NCBI RefSeq assembly: GCF_021728295.1
Contig: NZ_JAKJXE010000003.1
Location: 62,001-126,000, forward strand
DNA: 64,000 bases
Source of the DNA: Pseudomonas petrae
GTDB taxonomy: Bacteria; Pseudomonadota; Gammaproteobacteria; Pseudomonadales; Pseudomonadaceae
Direction: 5' to 3'
Of the stretch, positions 1 to 7,339 are shown piece after piece. A program made the translations under genes and the position numbers. Each line of letters starts with the position of its first letter. Position 1 is the first letter of the stretch. The notes under the pieces are model-generated. The model saw only the letters and a list, made by a program, of their open reading frames with translations, did not search any database and was not told the DNA's origin.

Positions 1-2174
1 GGTGCAGCTCGACGTAGTGCGTCCCCCAAACCCTTTGGCGAGCGCGGCCAGGAATCACAACCGGTCGGGCGATACTGCTCCAGGGTCAGCAGGATCTCTT
101 TGGCTGTAGCGGTCAGGCCAAGCGGGCGCGACTCGATCATGTCCACCACTGCGGCGGCTACCGGACTGGCATCGATGGTCCTTGAGAGGCTTTCCTGTCG
201 GCAGGCGTTGAATTCCGCCATGAAGTCTTCCGGCAGTTGGCCAACCGCCTTGGCGACAGCCATACCAAAGCGGGCGAACTCGACCAGGCGTGGACGCTCA
301 TCGGCGGGAATGCTCATTTGAGGCAGAAGTTCCAGTGCCCTGGACGTAATGTCGAGCAACGCACCCAGCAGCTTGGGCCGCTCAATCTCATACGCCCGCC
401 ACAGATCGGTGACTTCCAGACGATCCGTGATGACCGGCGTCTCTACAGTGATGGCGCGGTCCACCAGATCCTGCGCGGTGACTGCAGCACTGATACCGTT
501 GATGATGATTGGCCGTTTGACGTTGACGACCGATTCCTCGGTGTCGCTGTACAACTTGCGCTTGGCGAACCCACCCCCCGTTGCCAGCACACACAACGCA
601 TCCTGCATCGGACCGGGCAAGTGACTGACGTTTTCGTAACTGACCAGGCAGCAGGCGCCAGCAGAAACGAAAATGTCCTCGACCGACTTCGGCGCGCCTC
701 GAAGGTCGCAAGCGTTCGGGTCGATCAGCCGGCGCAGTGCAATCTGGGTCGTACTCTTTGCGCTGCCCTGCTCCCCCAGTAGCTCCAGCAATGGATAGGG
801 CGTGTCCGGGCGCAGACATTCGATCAGCCAGGACAGCACCAGCAAGCGAGAGCCGTGCGGGATGTTGGCCACACGCCAAAGCGGTTCGATTGAACCACCG
901 GTCAAGGGTTCGGGTAGTGGCTGGGTCGATTCCTGCCGGACAAACATCGCCGCGGGCGAGTCGACAATCTCCCAAGCCGCCGACGTGATCCGAACAGCGC
1001 GGCTGCTGCCAGGCACGGCCAGGTCGAGGAAGTATTCTCCGTTCGCGCCAGCGGTTCGCAGATGAATGTCCAGGCACTCACCGTGGAATCGCCCCAGTCC
1101 GGCCAAGGTACCAAGCGCCTCCCTTATCGACTGATCCCGAGGCGCTTTACCGGTGTCCTGATAGAAACCCGCCAGCAGGCAGTCACGGAACTGACGCGAG
1201 GCCAGGTTGCGCACCTCGCCAGACTTCATGTCACGGGTGTACACGTCTTTGTTTTGGTCGTGGAACAGCTCAAACCTTTGCTCGACATACTTCACCAGCA
1301 GCGAGGCCTGGCTCTGACGCTCGTCGTCCTCATCAGGGTCAGCCAGGGGCGTATCGTCATCGGCAGCGCTTTCTGGCAGTTCGAGGAGCGCCTGAAGTTT
1401 CTCGACCGTTCCACCAGCGCCCAGCCAGTCCGAAACGTCACCCTTGTCTGGAAGGCCTGGCAGGTGAATGACCCGCACCATCGCGCCAACAGAACTTAAC
1501 GCTGCGGATACCTTCACCGCGTGCTTGCGCCCCGGCTCATCGTTGTCCGGCAGAATGACCACTCGCCGACCCCGGAAGAACTCCGACAGCTCGGCAGACC
1601 ACTTACCGGCACCACCTGCATTGCAGGTCGCCAGCAGCCCCATGGTCATCAGTCGATCAACGTCCTTCTCGCCCTCTACGACATAGATAGTCGCGTTCGG
1701 CGCAGCCAGCAGATCGGGCAGACGATACGGAACCTTGCGAATACCTTTGACTGACCATGACCAGCCATCACCAGCGGGGCATCGCTGGCGAAAGTCCTTC
1801 GGCTCGAAGCGAACCACCTGGAACAGCAGCACGCCGTTTTCATCGACGTAGCTGTACTGGGCAACCTCTACCCGCCTGACGGGCTCGACTTTGAAACCAT
1901 GGTTTTCAAGCCATGCCATTTGCGCGGTGCGGCCACTGATCCCGGTTTCCCGCTGGATCAGATCAAGCACACCGCCGCCCTCGCCAACCTCATGCGAATG
2001 CCATGCACCCTTATCGAGGTCCACCGACAACGATCCGTTAGTGCCGAATCGCAGCTCGTTCGCTTTGCTCAAGCCGGCGTTCGGCTCACCCAGTAAGTGA
2101 CGAGCAACGGGCTCCATCACTTTCTCCAAGCCGAACGATCCCGGCGACGCCAATGCGCCGTTTTGAATAGTCAT
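1..2174 (-). CDS. Toprim-domain primase / P-loop ATPase of a mobile element (partial, C-terminus outside window)
   Basis: Continuous reading frame of about 724 codons that leaves the window at base 1, so the C-terminus is missing. Residues about 50-75 resemble the N-terminal region of DnaG-like phage primases but lack the zinc cysteines. Residues about 162-215 form a toprim domain, with EGEKD near 168 and DNDEPG near 210. Near residue 465 a Walker A-type GEQGSAKST begins an ATPase/helicase-like domain. This architecture is typical of replication proteins of satellite phages and integrative elements, which prime and unwind at their own origin. A GAGGA ribosome site lies 9 bases before the ATG, and the upstream gene ends 4 bases away. 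It is the distal visible gene of a leftward operon. Family assignment is secure; a role in autonomous replication of this element is inferred. Confidence 0.85.
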   Translation of the reverse strand, partial: MTIQNGALASPGSFGLEKVMEPVARHLLGEPNAGLSKANELRFGTNGSLSVDLDKGAWHSHEVGEGGGVLDLIQRETGISGRTAQMAWLENHGFKVEPVRRVEVAQYSYVDENGVLLFQVVRFEPKDFRQRCPAGDGWSWSVKGIRKVPYRLPDLLAAPNATIYVVEGEKDVDRLMTMGLLATCNAGGAGKWSAELSEFFRGRRVVILPDNDEPGRKHAVKVSAALSSVGAMVRVIHLPGLPDKGDVSDWLGAGGTVEKLQALLELPESAADDDTPLADPDEDDERQSQASLLVKYVEQRFELFHDQNKDVYTRDMKSGEVRNLASRQFRDCLLAGFYQDTGKAPRDQSIREALGTLAGLGRFHGECLDIHLRTAGANGEYFLDLAVPGSSRAVRITSAAWEIVDSPAAMFVRQESTQPLPEPLTGGSIEPLWRVANIPHGSRLLVLSWLIECLRPDTPYPLLELLGEQGSAKSTTQIALRRLIDPNACDLRGAPKSVEDIFVSAGACCLVSYENVSHLPGPMQDALCVLATGGGFAKRKLYSDTEESVVNVKRPIIINGISAAVTAQDLVDRAITVETPVITDRLEVTDLWRAYEIERPKLLGALLDITSRALELLPQMSIPADERPRLVEFARFGMAVAKAVGQLPEDFMAEFNACRQESLSRTIDASPVAAAVVDMIESRPLGLTATAKEILLTLEQYRPTGCDSWPRSPKGLGDALRRAA

Positions 2175-2178
2175 CGGG

Positions 2179-2430
2179 TTAGTTCCTCAGTTCGAGCGTT
2201 TGGAGCTTTGCGTTGAGCTCGCCGATCTGGCAATCAAGCATGTCGTGATAATCGCCGGCCAGATATTGCGCGACACTTGCCAGACGCTCAGCGTGGTGAC
2301 CGTGCCCCTTCTTGAGCGAGTCGCTGATTGCATAACTCAGAGAATCGAACCAGGCCATGTAGTCGCGCGCGCACTGCAGCTGGTCAATTGCGTCATTGGC
2401 AACGCTGGTGACTTCGGTAGACGCGCTCAT
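2179..2430 (-). CDS. Small mobile-element protein, unknown function (83 aa)
   Basis: An 83-residue mainly helical protein (MSASTEV... ending LELRN). I see no signal peptide, membrane segment or metal motif. It overlaps the stop of the upstream gene by ATGA and ends 4 bases before the primase start, so it is translated as part of the same operon. The tight coupling is the main argument that it is real. Its position between ash-like and primase genes suggests a small replication or regulation accessory, but nothing in the sequence names a function. Confidence 0.6.
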   Translation of the reverse strand: MSASTEVTSVANDAIDQLQCARDYMAWFDSLSYAISDSLKKGHGHHAERLASVAQYLAGDYHDMLDCQIGELNAKLQTLELRN

Positions 2431-2663
2431 TTCCGCACCTCCGACTCAGCCTTGGTGCAGAGCTCGAGGCCCGATTCGCGTACAGCGGTGCCGATGGCGT
2501 GGACTGCACAGGCGAGGCCATGCATCTGAGTGTCGGAAAGGTGATGCTCGCCGTCGTCATGGCCCAGCAGGTTTGCGAGGGTTTCGAGCGCCAACCCAGA
2601 GGTGGAAAGACGGTTGCCGTGATCGTAGGCAGCGTGGGCGAGTGTTCCGTAGTGGAAAGTCAT
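2427..2663 (-). CDS. Small mobile-element protein, unknown function (78 aa)
   Basis: Starts MTFHYGTLAH and ends AESEVRK. The frame stays open further upstream, but the ATG at 2663 overlaps the stop of the preceding gene (ATGA at 2660-2663), and the next gene starts in the same ATGA style at 2427-2430. The chain of overlaps fixes the start here. The protein is helical, with a His-rich patch (GHDDGEHH) mid-sequence and two cysteines. Families like this are common beside primases of Pseudomonas prophages, but I do not recognise a function. Confidence 0.6.
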   Translation of the reverse strand: MTFHYGTLAHAAYDHGNRLSTSGLALETLANLLGHDDGEHHLSDTQMHGLACAVHAIGTAVRESGLELCTKAESEVRK

Positions 2664-3163
2664 TTGGTCACCGCCTGAGCTTCGAGGCGACGGGCGATTT
2701 CGATGTGATGGCTGTAGCGCTTCGCTCGCACACTGAGGCTGGAGTTTGCGCGGAGGGCGGCCATTGCCATTGCGCGGTGGGCATTGGCTTTGCCGATGAG
2801 GACGGACGGATCTTGGGTAAGCATGGGCGTAGCTCCTGTATGTGAGGAGCTGCCACGGTTCGCCGTCAAACGAATTAGGGTGGCAGCTGTGCGCAGGTTG
2901 ACGGACCGGGCATACAGGACCCCGGCAGACCTTTCGGTCTCCCACGCACAGCCACCATAAAGCAGGAATGCGGGCACAAAAAAAACGCCTGCATTCGAAA
3001 TGGGGGCGCTTGTTGTGCGCCTGCATGTAGTCGGGCCGTCAAACCCGTTCGCTGATTTTGCAGCGATTGGCGGACGATACATCTCGGCCACAGATGAGAC
3101 AAGGGCTTTTTTCAGGCCACGCGATCCCGTGCCTGCATCGAGGCAGGTTTGATTGATCATCAT
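2660..3163 (-). CDS. Ash/Icd-like satellite-phage protein (167 aa)
   Basis: Starts at the ATG at 3163, only 3 bases after the alpA-like stop, with a strong AGGAGG site 8 bases upstream inside the end of that gene. The middle part (FFVPAFLLYGGCAWETERSAG, then NLRTAATLIRLT) is the hallmark block of the Ash / host-cell-division-inhibitor (Icd-like) family of P4-like elements. The C-terminal third (AMAALRANSSLSVRAKRY) is a second recognisable block. A second ATG in frame at 2824 has its own AGGAG site 8 bases upstream and would give a separate 54-residue C-terminal product. The P4 relatives are associated with antirepression or inhibition of host division; the activity of this copy is inferred only. 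Confidence 0.65.
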   Translation of the reverse strand: MMINQTCLDAGTGSRGLKKALVSSVAEMYRPPIAAKSANGFDGPTTCRRTTSAPISNAGVFFVPAFLLYGGCAWETERSAGVLYARSVNLRTAATLIRLTANRGSSSHTGATPMLTQDPSVLIGKANAHRAMAMAALRANSSLSVRAKRYSHHIEIARRLEAQAVTK

Positions 3164-3166
3164 GGG

Positions 3167-3385
3167 TTAAGCCTCCTGGCTGATCAGGAAGGCGTCGACA
3201 GTCTCTGGTTCCCAACGAACGGAACGACCGAAACGGATCGGCTCAGGGAAGCCAGGAGTTTTAGACCAGCGCCACCAGGTGGAGCGACTGACCTGATAGC
3301 GGGCGCAGAGCTGGGCTGCGGTAGCGCGGGTGCCAGGGATCGGCAGGTTGGGTACATCGGCACTGCGGGTGGCGGTTTGAGCCAT
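3167..3385 (-). CDS. alpA: AlpA-family helix-turn-helix regulator / excisionase-like
   Basis: A 72-residue protein with one MerR/AlpA-type winged helix: TAAQLCARYQVSRSTWWRW (about residues 22-40), then PEPIRFGRSVRWEPETVDAFL, the usual wing and second helix of the AlpA family. AlpA proteins regulate integrase or excision genes of P4-like islands and cryptic prophages. I chose the ATG at 3385 because GGAG sits 8 bases upstream; an alternative ATG at 3403 adds 6 residues. It is the first gene of the leftward operon and faces the 1.1-kb repeat-rich region, where its targets probably lie. Confidence 0.85.
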   Translation of the reverse strand: MAQTATRSADVPNLPIPGTRATAAQLCARYQVSRSTWWRWSKTPGFPEPIRFGRSVRWEPETVDAFLISQEA

Positions 3386-3592
3386 TGCGGTATCTCCGAA
3401 CATGGATATGTCCGAGAGGGCGATCTGTAATCCACTACACCCAGCGAAGGGGTCAGGTTTCCGGCCGTCGGGAGCAATCTACTGGACAAGTCCTCAGGTT
3501 GCGTATTATTCCCTCTGGTACTACAGTCCGCCGCGAAGCCCGTCAAAATGCTTCTCCCTCGGGGTTGCGTGCTGGCCTAGCTGGTATGCAAA

Positions 3593-3655
3593 GAGACGTT
3601 TGCCGCGTCTCATCCCGATAGCCCCCCTTCATTTGCCGTGTTGGGGGGCTTTTCT
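3593..3655 (+). terminator. Rho-independent terminator preceded by a small hairpin; possible small RNA end
   Basis: Plus-strand stem GCCCCCC (3621-3627) pairs with GGGGGGC (3643-3649) and is followed by TTTTCTTT. Just upstream GAGACG (3593-3598) pairs with CGTCTC (3606-3611). No plus-strand gene precedes it. The minus-strand operon begins about 200 bases away in the opposite sense, so the terminator is likely to end a short antisense or independent RNA. Confidence 0.65.
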
Positions 3656-4042
3656 TTGTCTGCAATTCCCATTGTCAGCCATTCTAACAGCAAACTCTAA
3701 CCAGAAAGGTTCCAGGCGTTTCATGTGCTGTCATGGGTCGCATGGTAATGCGCTCTTTCTGCAAACACCTAATAGTTTTTGAACATCAATGTGCGGACTT
3801 CTCCGAGTGTTTCACATGGAACACTTCCACAGAGTTGTCTCATACAGTCTCATACAGCCCCATACGCACCCACACGTACCGTGGCGTACCTGGAAATATG
3901 CACCCGACCGCTCATCGGATGATACAAGAAGCCCTGAGGTCGGGGGTTCCAGGGGCCTAATGAGGGCCTCAACAGTCTCCACCCATGATCACGCATAGAT
4001 TTGACGGTGATATTTTGACTTTCATTTCGCTACTGTTTCGCG

Positions 4043-4082
4043 TGCGCGCCACGAAACGCGAATAACGAAAACGTGGCGCGCA
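4043..4082. repeat. Perfect 11-bp inverted repeat
   Basis: TGCGCGCCACG (4043-4053) is repeated exactly in inverse at 4072-4082, with 18 bases between containing AACGCGAATAACGAAAA. On its right, CGTGACGC occurs as a direct repeat at 4094-4101 and 4107-4114. The arrangement suits a protein-binding or origin structure in the mobile element. Confidence 0.7.
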
Positions 4083-4206
4083 AGATAATTAGGCGTGACG
4101 CTTTACCGTGACGCGAAACCAAGTTTGCGTAATTTGCAAATAATACACTTCAACCCAAGCCACCCCATCCAAACCCAACTTGCCAGGCACGGTAGTACTA
4201 CACGCT

Positions 4207-4296
4207 GCTTATATACGGTTATCCGCTGTTATTCATCGTTATGCATGCTTATTGATGCTTTCGCGGGGTTCCGCCACGGTCCGCCATAGGCCGCAC
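4207..4296. repeat. 10-bp-phased direct repeat array (iteron-like)
   Basis: TTAT occurs at 4209, 4219, 4229, 4239 and 4249, exactly 10 bases apart, each preceded by G or C plus one base. The same phase continues with CCGCCA at 4271 and 4281 and CCGCAC at 4291. All copies therefore face one side of the DNA helix. Such arrays are typical binding sites for replication initiators or for cooperative regulators. Confidence 0.65.
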
Positions 4297-4307
4297 ACGT
4301 CCAGTTT

Positions 4308-4499
4308 GGGACATGGGACATATGGGACTTTGAAACGGGATCTTTCTTTTTTAGGCGCGCTTGGAAGGTGCCAATCTGATCAAAAAACGATCAATTAGCA
4401 GGACATTAGGACTTGCAGGACTTCGAGTCGGGATCTTTCTTTTTGGCATCATCACGACATTGACGACATTCACGACTTCGAGTCGGCTTCTTTCTTTTT
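4308..4499. repeat. GGGACAT/GGACTT direct repeats and triplicated integrase-tail motif
   Basis: GGGACAT is tandem at 4308-4321, and GGGACTT follows at 4324. GGACATTA, GGACTTGCA and GGACTTCGA follow at 4401, 4409 and 4418. GACATT/GACTTC recur at 4456, 4465 and 4474 with a 9-bp period across the integrase stop. Separately, CGGGATCTTTCTTTTT occurs at 4336 and 4429, and a variant CGGCTTCTTTCTTTTT at 4484 encodes the integrase C-terminus, so the tail of the gene looks duplicated downstream. Confidence 0.6.
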
Positions 4500-5900
4500 C
4501 CGGCGCGACAGTAGCACCACGTTATCGACCTGCTCTTTGCCGCTGGCTAGGCCATCCAGGTAACGTCCCCACTTCTCAAGCGCGGCCTGTTTTTCAGGTA
4601 GGTAGCTGTATCGATCGTAATGCTTGGCCTGCACTCCACTGCGCCCGTGGGACAGCAGCCAGGCGCGAACCTCGGCGCTCACACCCTGATGCGCCAGCAG
4701 CGTCTCAGCGGTCACGCGTACATTCTTCCAGGTGAAGGACTGCGCCTTGCCATCAGCCAGCAGTGACCGACCTGCATTTATATAGATGTTGCTCAGCGTG
4801 TTGGGGTTAGCGAACGATCCAGGCGTCAGAGAGAAAGGACCCGGGCCAATGCGATCATTGAGCAATGGTTGGATGACCTCTTTGATTCGCTCGGTGATCG
4901 GCAACAGATGCTCCCATGCCTGGGCTTTGCGTCCTTTGCTATCTAACAGGCTGATCGTGGTGTCACTGACTGCCTCCCACGGTACCGCGCAGAACTGGGT
5001 AAGCCTCTGGCCGCCAAAATAGATCAGGGCCTTGGCAATGGCGGCGTGACGCACCGGCAAGGTATCAAGGTGCCTCAGTAACTCACCCAGCTCAGTCGGT
5101 GTCAGCGATTCGGTATGCCCTTGACCGGTGCCTAGCGTTACAGGGATGTCACGAACCGGGTTCGCGCTGACAGCAAAGACCTTTCCGTCTTCTGCCAGGC
5201 GTTCGGGCGCCAGGTGTGCCCTGGCTGCATAACTGAATGCTGCTCGAAGGTAGCGGCGCAACTTGTCGCAAGTGGTCCGCATCCCGTTAAACGAGCTACC
5301 CGGCGCCTTGTGGCCGATCCCCCTTCCCTTTGGTTTGCGGCCAAGCACACCAGCAAGGATCAGCTGGATATCCTCGGGCTGAATATCGGCGGCAGGCCGG
5401 GATACCAGGTCAGGGTGATAGTCCTTCACGTGGAGCTGGAACATACGGCTGATCTCTTTGGCACTCACCTTGCCGGCTGCGACCATCCCGTTCGAATAGC
5501 TGTCCATCAGATCGCCAAATGAACCGCGCCTGGCTGCGACTTCTGCAGCACGATGGGCGCGGGTTTCCGATTCAGCCAGATGTGCCTTCTGCCGTTCGAT
5601 CTCAGCAAGGTAGCCAGCTATTCCGCCAGCGGCCTCCACCCCATTTGCCAAGGTCGCTGCCTTGTCACGTAGCGAACTGAGGGAATACTCATTGGCGTCG
5701 AGCCTGGGCCTTTTGGCGAGGATGCCAAGCGACAGACGCTGATCAGTCGTCAAAGTCCGTTCGCGGTAGTAAGCGAGGATGACACCCGAAGCCTTGCGCT
5801 CGAGCAGCAGCGTACCCTTTCCGCGGGAGCCCACCGGCTCAGACTTTCGAGTCTTGACTGCGTGCGCTTCCAGATCAGTCAGCCGAGTGCGCTTCACCAT
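4470..5900 (-). CDS. Tyrosine recombinase / integrase of the mobile element
   Basis: A 476-residue site-specific recombinase. An Arg-rich N-terminal arm-binding region (1-125) is followed by a SAM-like core-binding domain (about 126-230) and the catalytic domain (about 265-440). Visible catalytic residues are Arg299 (GGQRLTQF), Lys in LDSKGRK (about 322), Arg395 in WKNVRVT, His418 (LLSHG) and Tyr428 (KHYDRY). The box II histidine is replaced by Lys392. The C-terminus ends in a Lys-rich tail (RRKKKEADSKS). It stands beside a truncated tRNA-Met, which fits integration into the 3' end of that tRNA gene. Transcription is leftward, away from the attachment site. Confidence 0.92.
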   Translation of the reverse strand: MVKRTRLTDLEAHAVKTRKSEPVGSRGKGTLLLERKASGVILAYYRERTLTTDQRLSLGILAKRPRLDANEYSLSSLRDKAATLANGVEAAGGIAGYLAEIERQKAHLAESETRAHRAAEVAARRGSFGDLMDSYSNGMVAAGKVSAKEISRMFQLHVKDYHPDLVSRPAADIQPEDIQLILAGVLGRKPKGRGIGHKAPGSSFNGMRTTCDKLRRYLRAAFSYAARAHLAPERLAEDGKVFAVSANPVRDIPVTLGTGQGHTESLTPTELGELLRHLDTLPVRHAAIAKALIYFGGQRLTQFCAVPWEAVSDTTISLLDSKGRKAQAWEHLLPITERIKEVIQPLLNDRIGPGPFSLTPGSFANPNTLSNIYINAGRSLLADGKAQSFTWKNVRVTAETLLAHQGVSAEVRAWLLSHGRSGVQAKHYDRYSYLPEKQAALEKWGRYLDGLASGKEQVDNVVLLSRRKKKEADSKS

Positions 5901-6052
5901 AATTTTCCCCGTTCGTTCCCCGTTTCGAGTGCGAACTCAAGATATCCAGTGAAACGTAGAAACACAACGAAGAGCTATAAGTACCTGATTTGCATATCTT
6001 TAATGGCAACTCCCGACATTTAATGAAACCTGCCGAAACAGCTCCAAAGCTC

Positions 6053-6098
6053 ACTCATAATCCCTTGGTCCACGGTTCGAGTCCGTGTGGGCCCACCA
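6053..6098 (+). other. att site: 3' fragment of tRNA-Met(CAU)
   Basis: The bases from ACTCATAA, containing anticodon CAT at 6056-6058, through the variable loop, T-arm (GGTTCGAGTCC) and acceptor strand to CCA at 6096-6098 match the 3' part of an elongator tRNA-Met. The bases before 6053 do not form the D-arm or the 5' acceptor strand, so the gene is truncated. This is the duplicated attachment core left by integration into a plus-strand tRNA-Met. The intact, reconstituted copy should lie beyond the left edge of the window. It is not a functional tRNA. Confidence 0.85.
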
Positions 6099-6103
6099 AA
6101 TAG

Positions 6104-6129
6104 AAAGCCGCGCATTGCGCGGCTTTTTT
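6104..6129 (+). terminator. Rho-independent terminator of the tRNA-Met locus
   Basis: AAAGCCGCGC (6104-6113) pairs with GCGCGGCTTT (6117-6126), followed by a T run, directly after the tRNA CCA end. It is the chromosomal terminator of the original tRNA gene and marks the return to core chromosome. Confidence 0.9.
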
Positions 6130-6167
6130 CGTTCTTGCGCGGTACCCACACCGGGCTCATCACAACC

Positions 6168-7325
6168 TCAATCAATCACCACATGCGGCAAAAACCGGCT
6201 GCTGTCTTTGGTGATCAGACTGTCGTCCTCGCGAATGCCAATCCCCGAAGCCGTATCACCCACCACCCACGATCCGATCAGCGTGTAGCTGTCGCCAAAA
6301 CGAGGCAATGGTGCGAACGCCTGGAGGATGTAGGGCGCATCGTTGTAGGGGCCGTCTTCGAAAATGACCTGGTCGGTCGGGGTGCGAATTTCGATATTGG
6401 CGCCTTCGCGGGAAAAGTAAGGCTTGCGCACCCAGCCTTTTGGCACCGCAGATTGCGGGTGCTTATCCACAAAGGACGGCAGCAGATTGGGATGTCCTTC
6501 GTTGAATTCCCAAAGCAACGGCAGGATGCCTTTGTTCGAAATGATCGCCTTCCAGGCAGGCTCGATGAACTGCGTGTCGCACTGCGGGATGGCCTGGCCG
6601 TGGGGCTCGTGGAAGACATGCTCCCAAGCGTGCAGCTTGAAGATGCGTTCGATCCAGCGGCCTTCAAGATCGACAAATCGGCCGTTGGCGTTCAGGCCAA
6701 TGTCTTCGATGTCGATGTGGCGGGTTTCGATGCCGACATGTTCAGCCATTTTGCGCAGGAATTCGGTCGTGCCCCTGTCTTCGATGGAGCCTGACATGCA
6801 CGAAAAGTAGAAAGGCCCGCCTTCCCTGATCGCCGCAAAAGCCCGGACCAGATCCTCCGCCATCGAGTTGAACTGCGAAGCGTGAGCCGGTAACGCGCCG
6901 CGCTGGATCTGCTCTTCAAGCCAAATGAGCTGAAACGCGCCCGCTTCATACGCTGACGTAGGCGTGTCCATGTTGGCTTCCAGCAGCTTGGCCGGGTTTA
7001 CTCCGTCATAGCTGAAGTCAAAGCGGCCATACAGATGCGGGTGGCCTTCCTTCCACGAGGTGCGGACCAGATCGAAGAACGCCGGCGGAATGGCCAGCCG
7101 GGTCAGCAGCTCTTCGCTCTCGACGACCTTTTCCACGACGTCCAGGCACATGGCATGAAGCTCCTGGGTCGGCGCTTCGATGTCGCGAGTGATCTGAGCT
7201 TCGGTGAACTGGTAGTAGGCCCGCTCATCCCAGTAGCGCTCGCCATCGATGGTGTGAAAGTTGAACCCTTCACGCTCGGCCGTCTGGCGCCAGTCAGGAC
7301 GTTCCTGGATGCTGATCCTTTTCAT
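6168..7325 (-). CDS. yjfC: Glutathionylspermidine synthase-like ATP-grasp ligase (YjfC/YgiC family)
   Basis: A 385-residue protein of the glutathionylspermidine synthase preATP-grasp/ATP-grasp family. Characteristic stretches are GRFDFSYDG, LLEANMDTPTS, LLWEFNEGHPNLLPS, WVRKPYFSREGANI and the C-terminal IGSWVVGDTASGIGIRED. It has no amidase domain, so it corresponds to the synthetase half only, like E. coli YjfC and YgiC, whose substrate is unsettled. The ATG at 7325 has AGGGA upstream; the longer frame to 7379 overlaps the preceding gene and is not needed. It is the last gene of a six-to-seven-gene leftward operon with the PspA-like and DUF350 proteins, so a role in envelope-linked peptide or polyamine ligation is possible. 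Confidence 0.88.
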   Translation of the reverse strand: MKRISIQERPDWRQTAEREGFNFHTIDGERYWDERAYYQFTEAQITRDIEAPTQELHAMCLDVVEKVVESEELLTRLAIPPAFFDLVRTSWKEGHPHLYGRFDFSYDGVNPAKLLEANMDTPTSAYEAGAFQLIWLEEQIQRGALPAHASQFNSMAEDLVRAFAAIREGGPFYFSCMSGSIEDRGTTEFLRKMAEHVGIETRHIDIEDIGLNANGRFVDLEGRWIERIFKLHAWEHVFHEPHGQAIPQCDTQFIEPAWKAIISNKGILPLLWEFNEGHPNLLPSFVDKHPQSAVPKGWVRKPYFSREGANIEIRTPTDQVIFEDGPYNDAPYILQAFAPLPRFGDSYTLIGSWVVGDTASGIGIREDDSLITKDSSRFLPHVVID

Positions 7326-7339
7326 AAGTAACGTCCCTG

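Larger units (their letters stand above)
3386..4469. other. 1.1-kb repeat-rich non-coding region between alpA-like gene and integrase
   Basis: No reading frame here has a convincing ribosome site or recognisable protein. In order it holds a hairpin plus terminator pair on the plus strand (3593-3655), an imperfect tandem CTCATACAGT repeat (about 3838-3860), an 11-bp inverted repeat (4043-4082), direct CGTGACGC repeats (4094-4114), a 10-bp-phased array (4207-4296), and GGGACAT-type repeats to 4478. It should contain the operon promoter and perhaps the element's replication origin; both are inferences from the repeats and the neighbouring primase. Confidence 0.7.

Noticed and set aside
3402..3960. 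Plus-strand frames in the repeat region (126 and 75 codons)
   Set aside because: No ribosome sites, odd composition and internal terminator; they read through the hairpin at 3621-3649.
4207..4296. CRISPR array
   Set aside because: Units are 10 bp without spacers of 30 bp; no cas genes nearby.
6053..6098. Functional tRNA-Met gene
   Set aside because: Only the part from the anticodon loop onward is present; no D-arm or 5' acceptor strand upstream.
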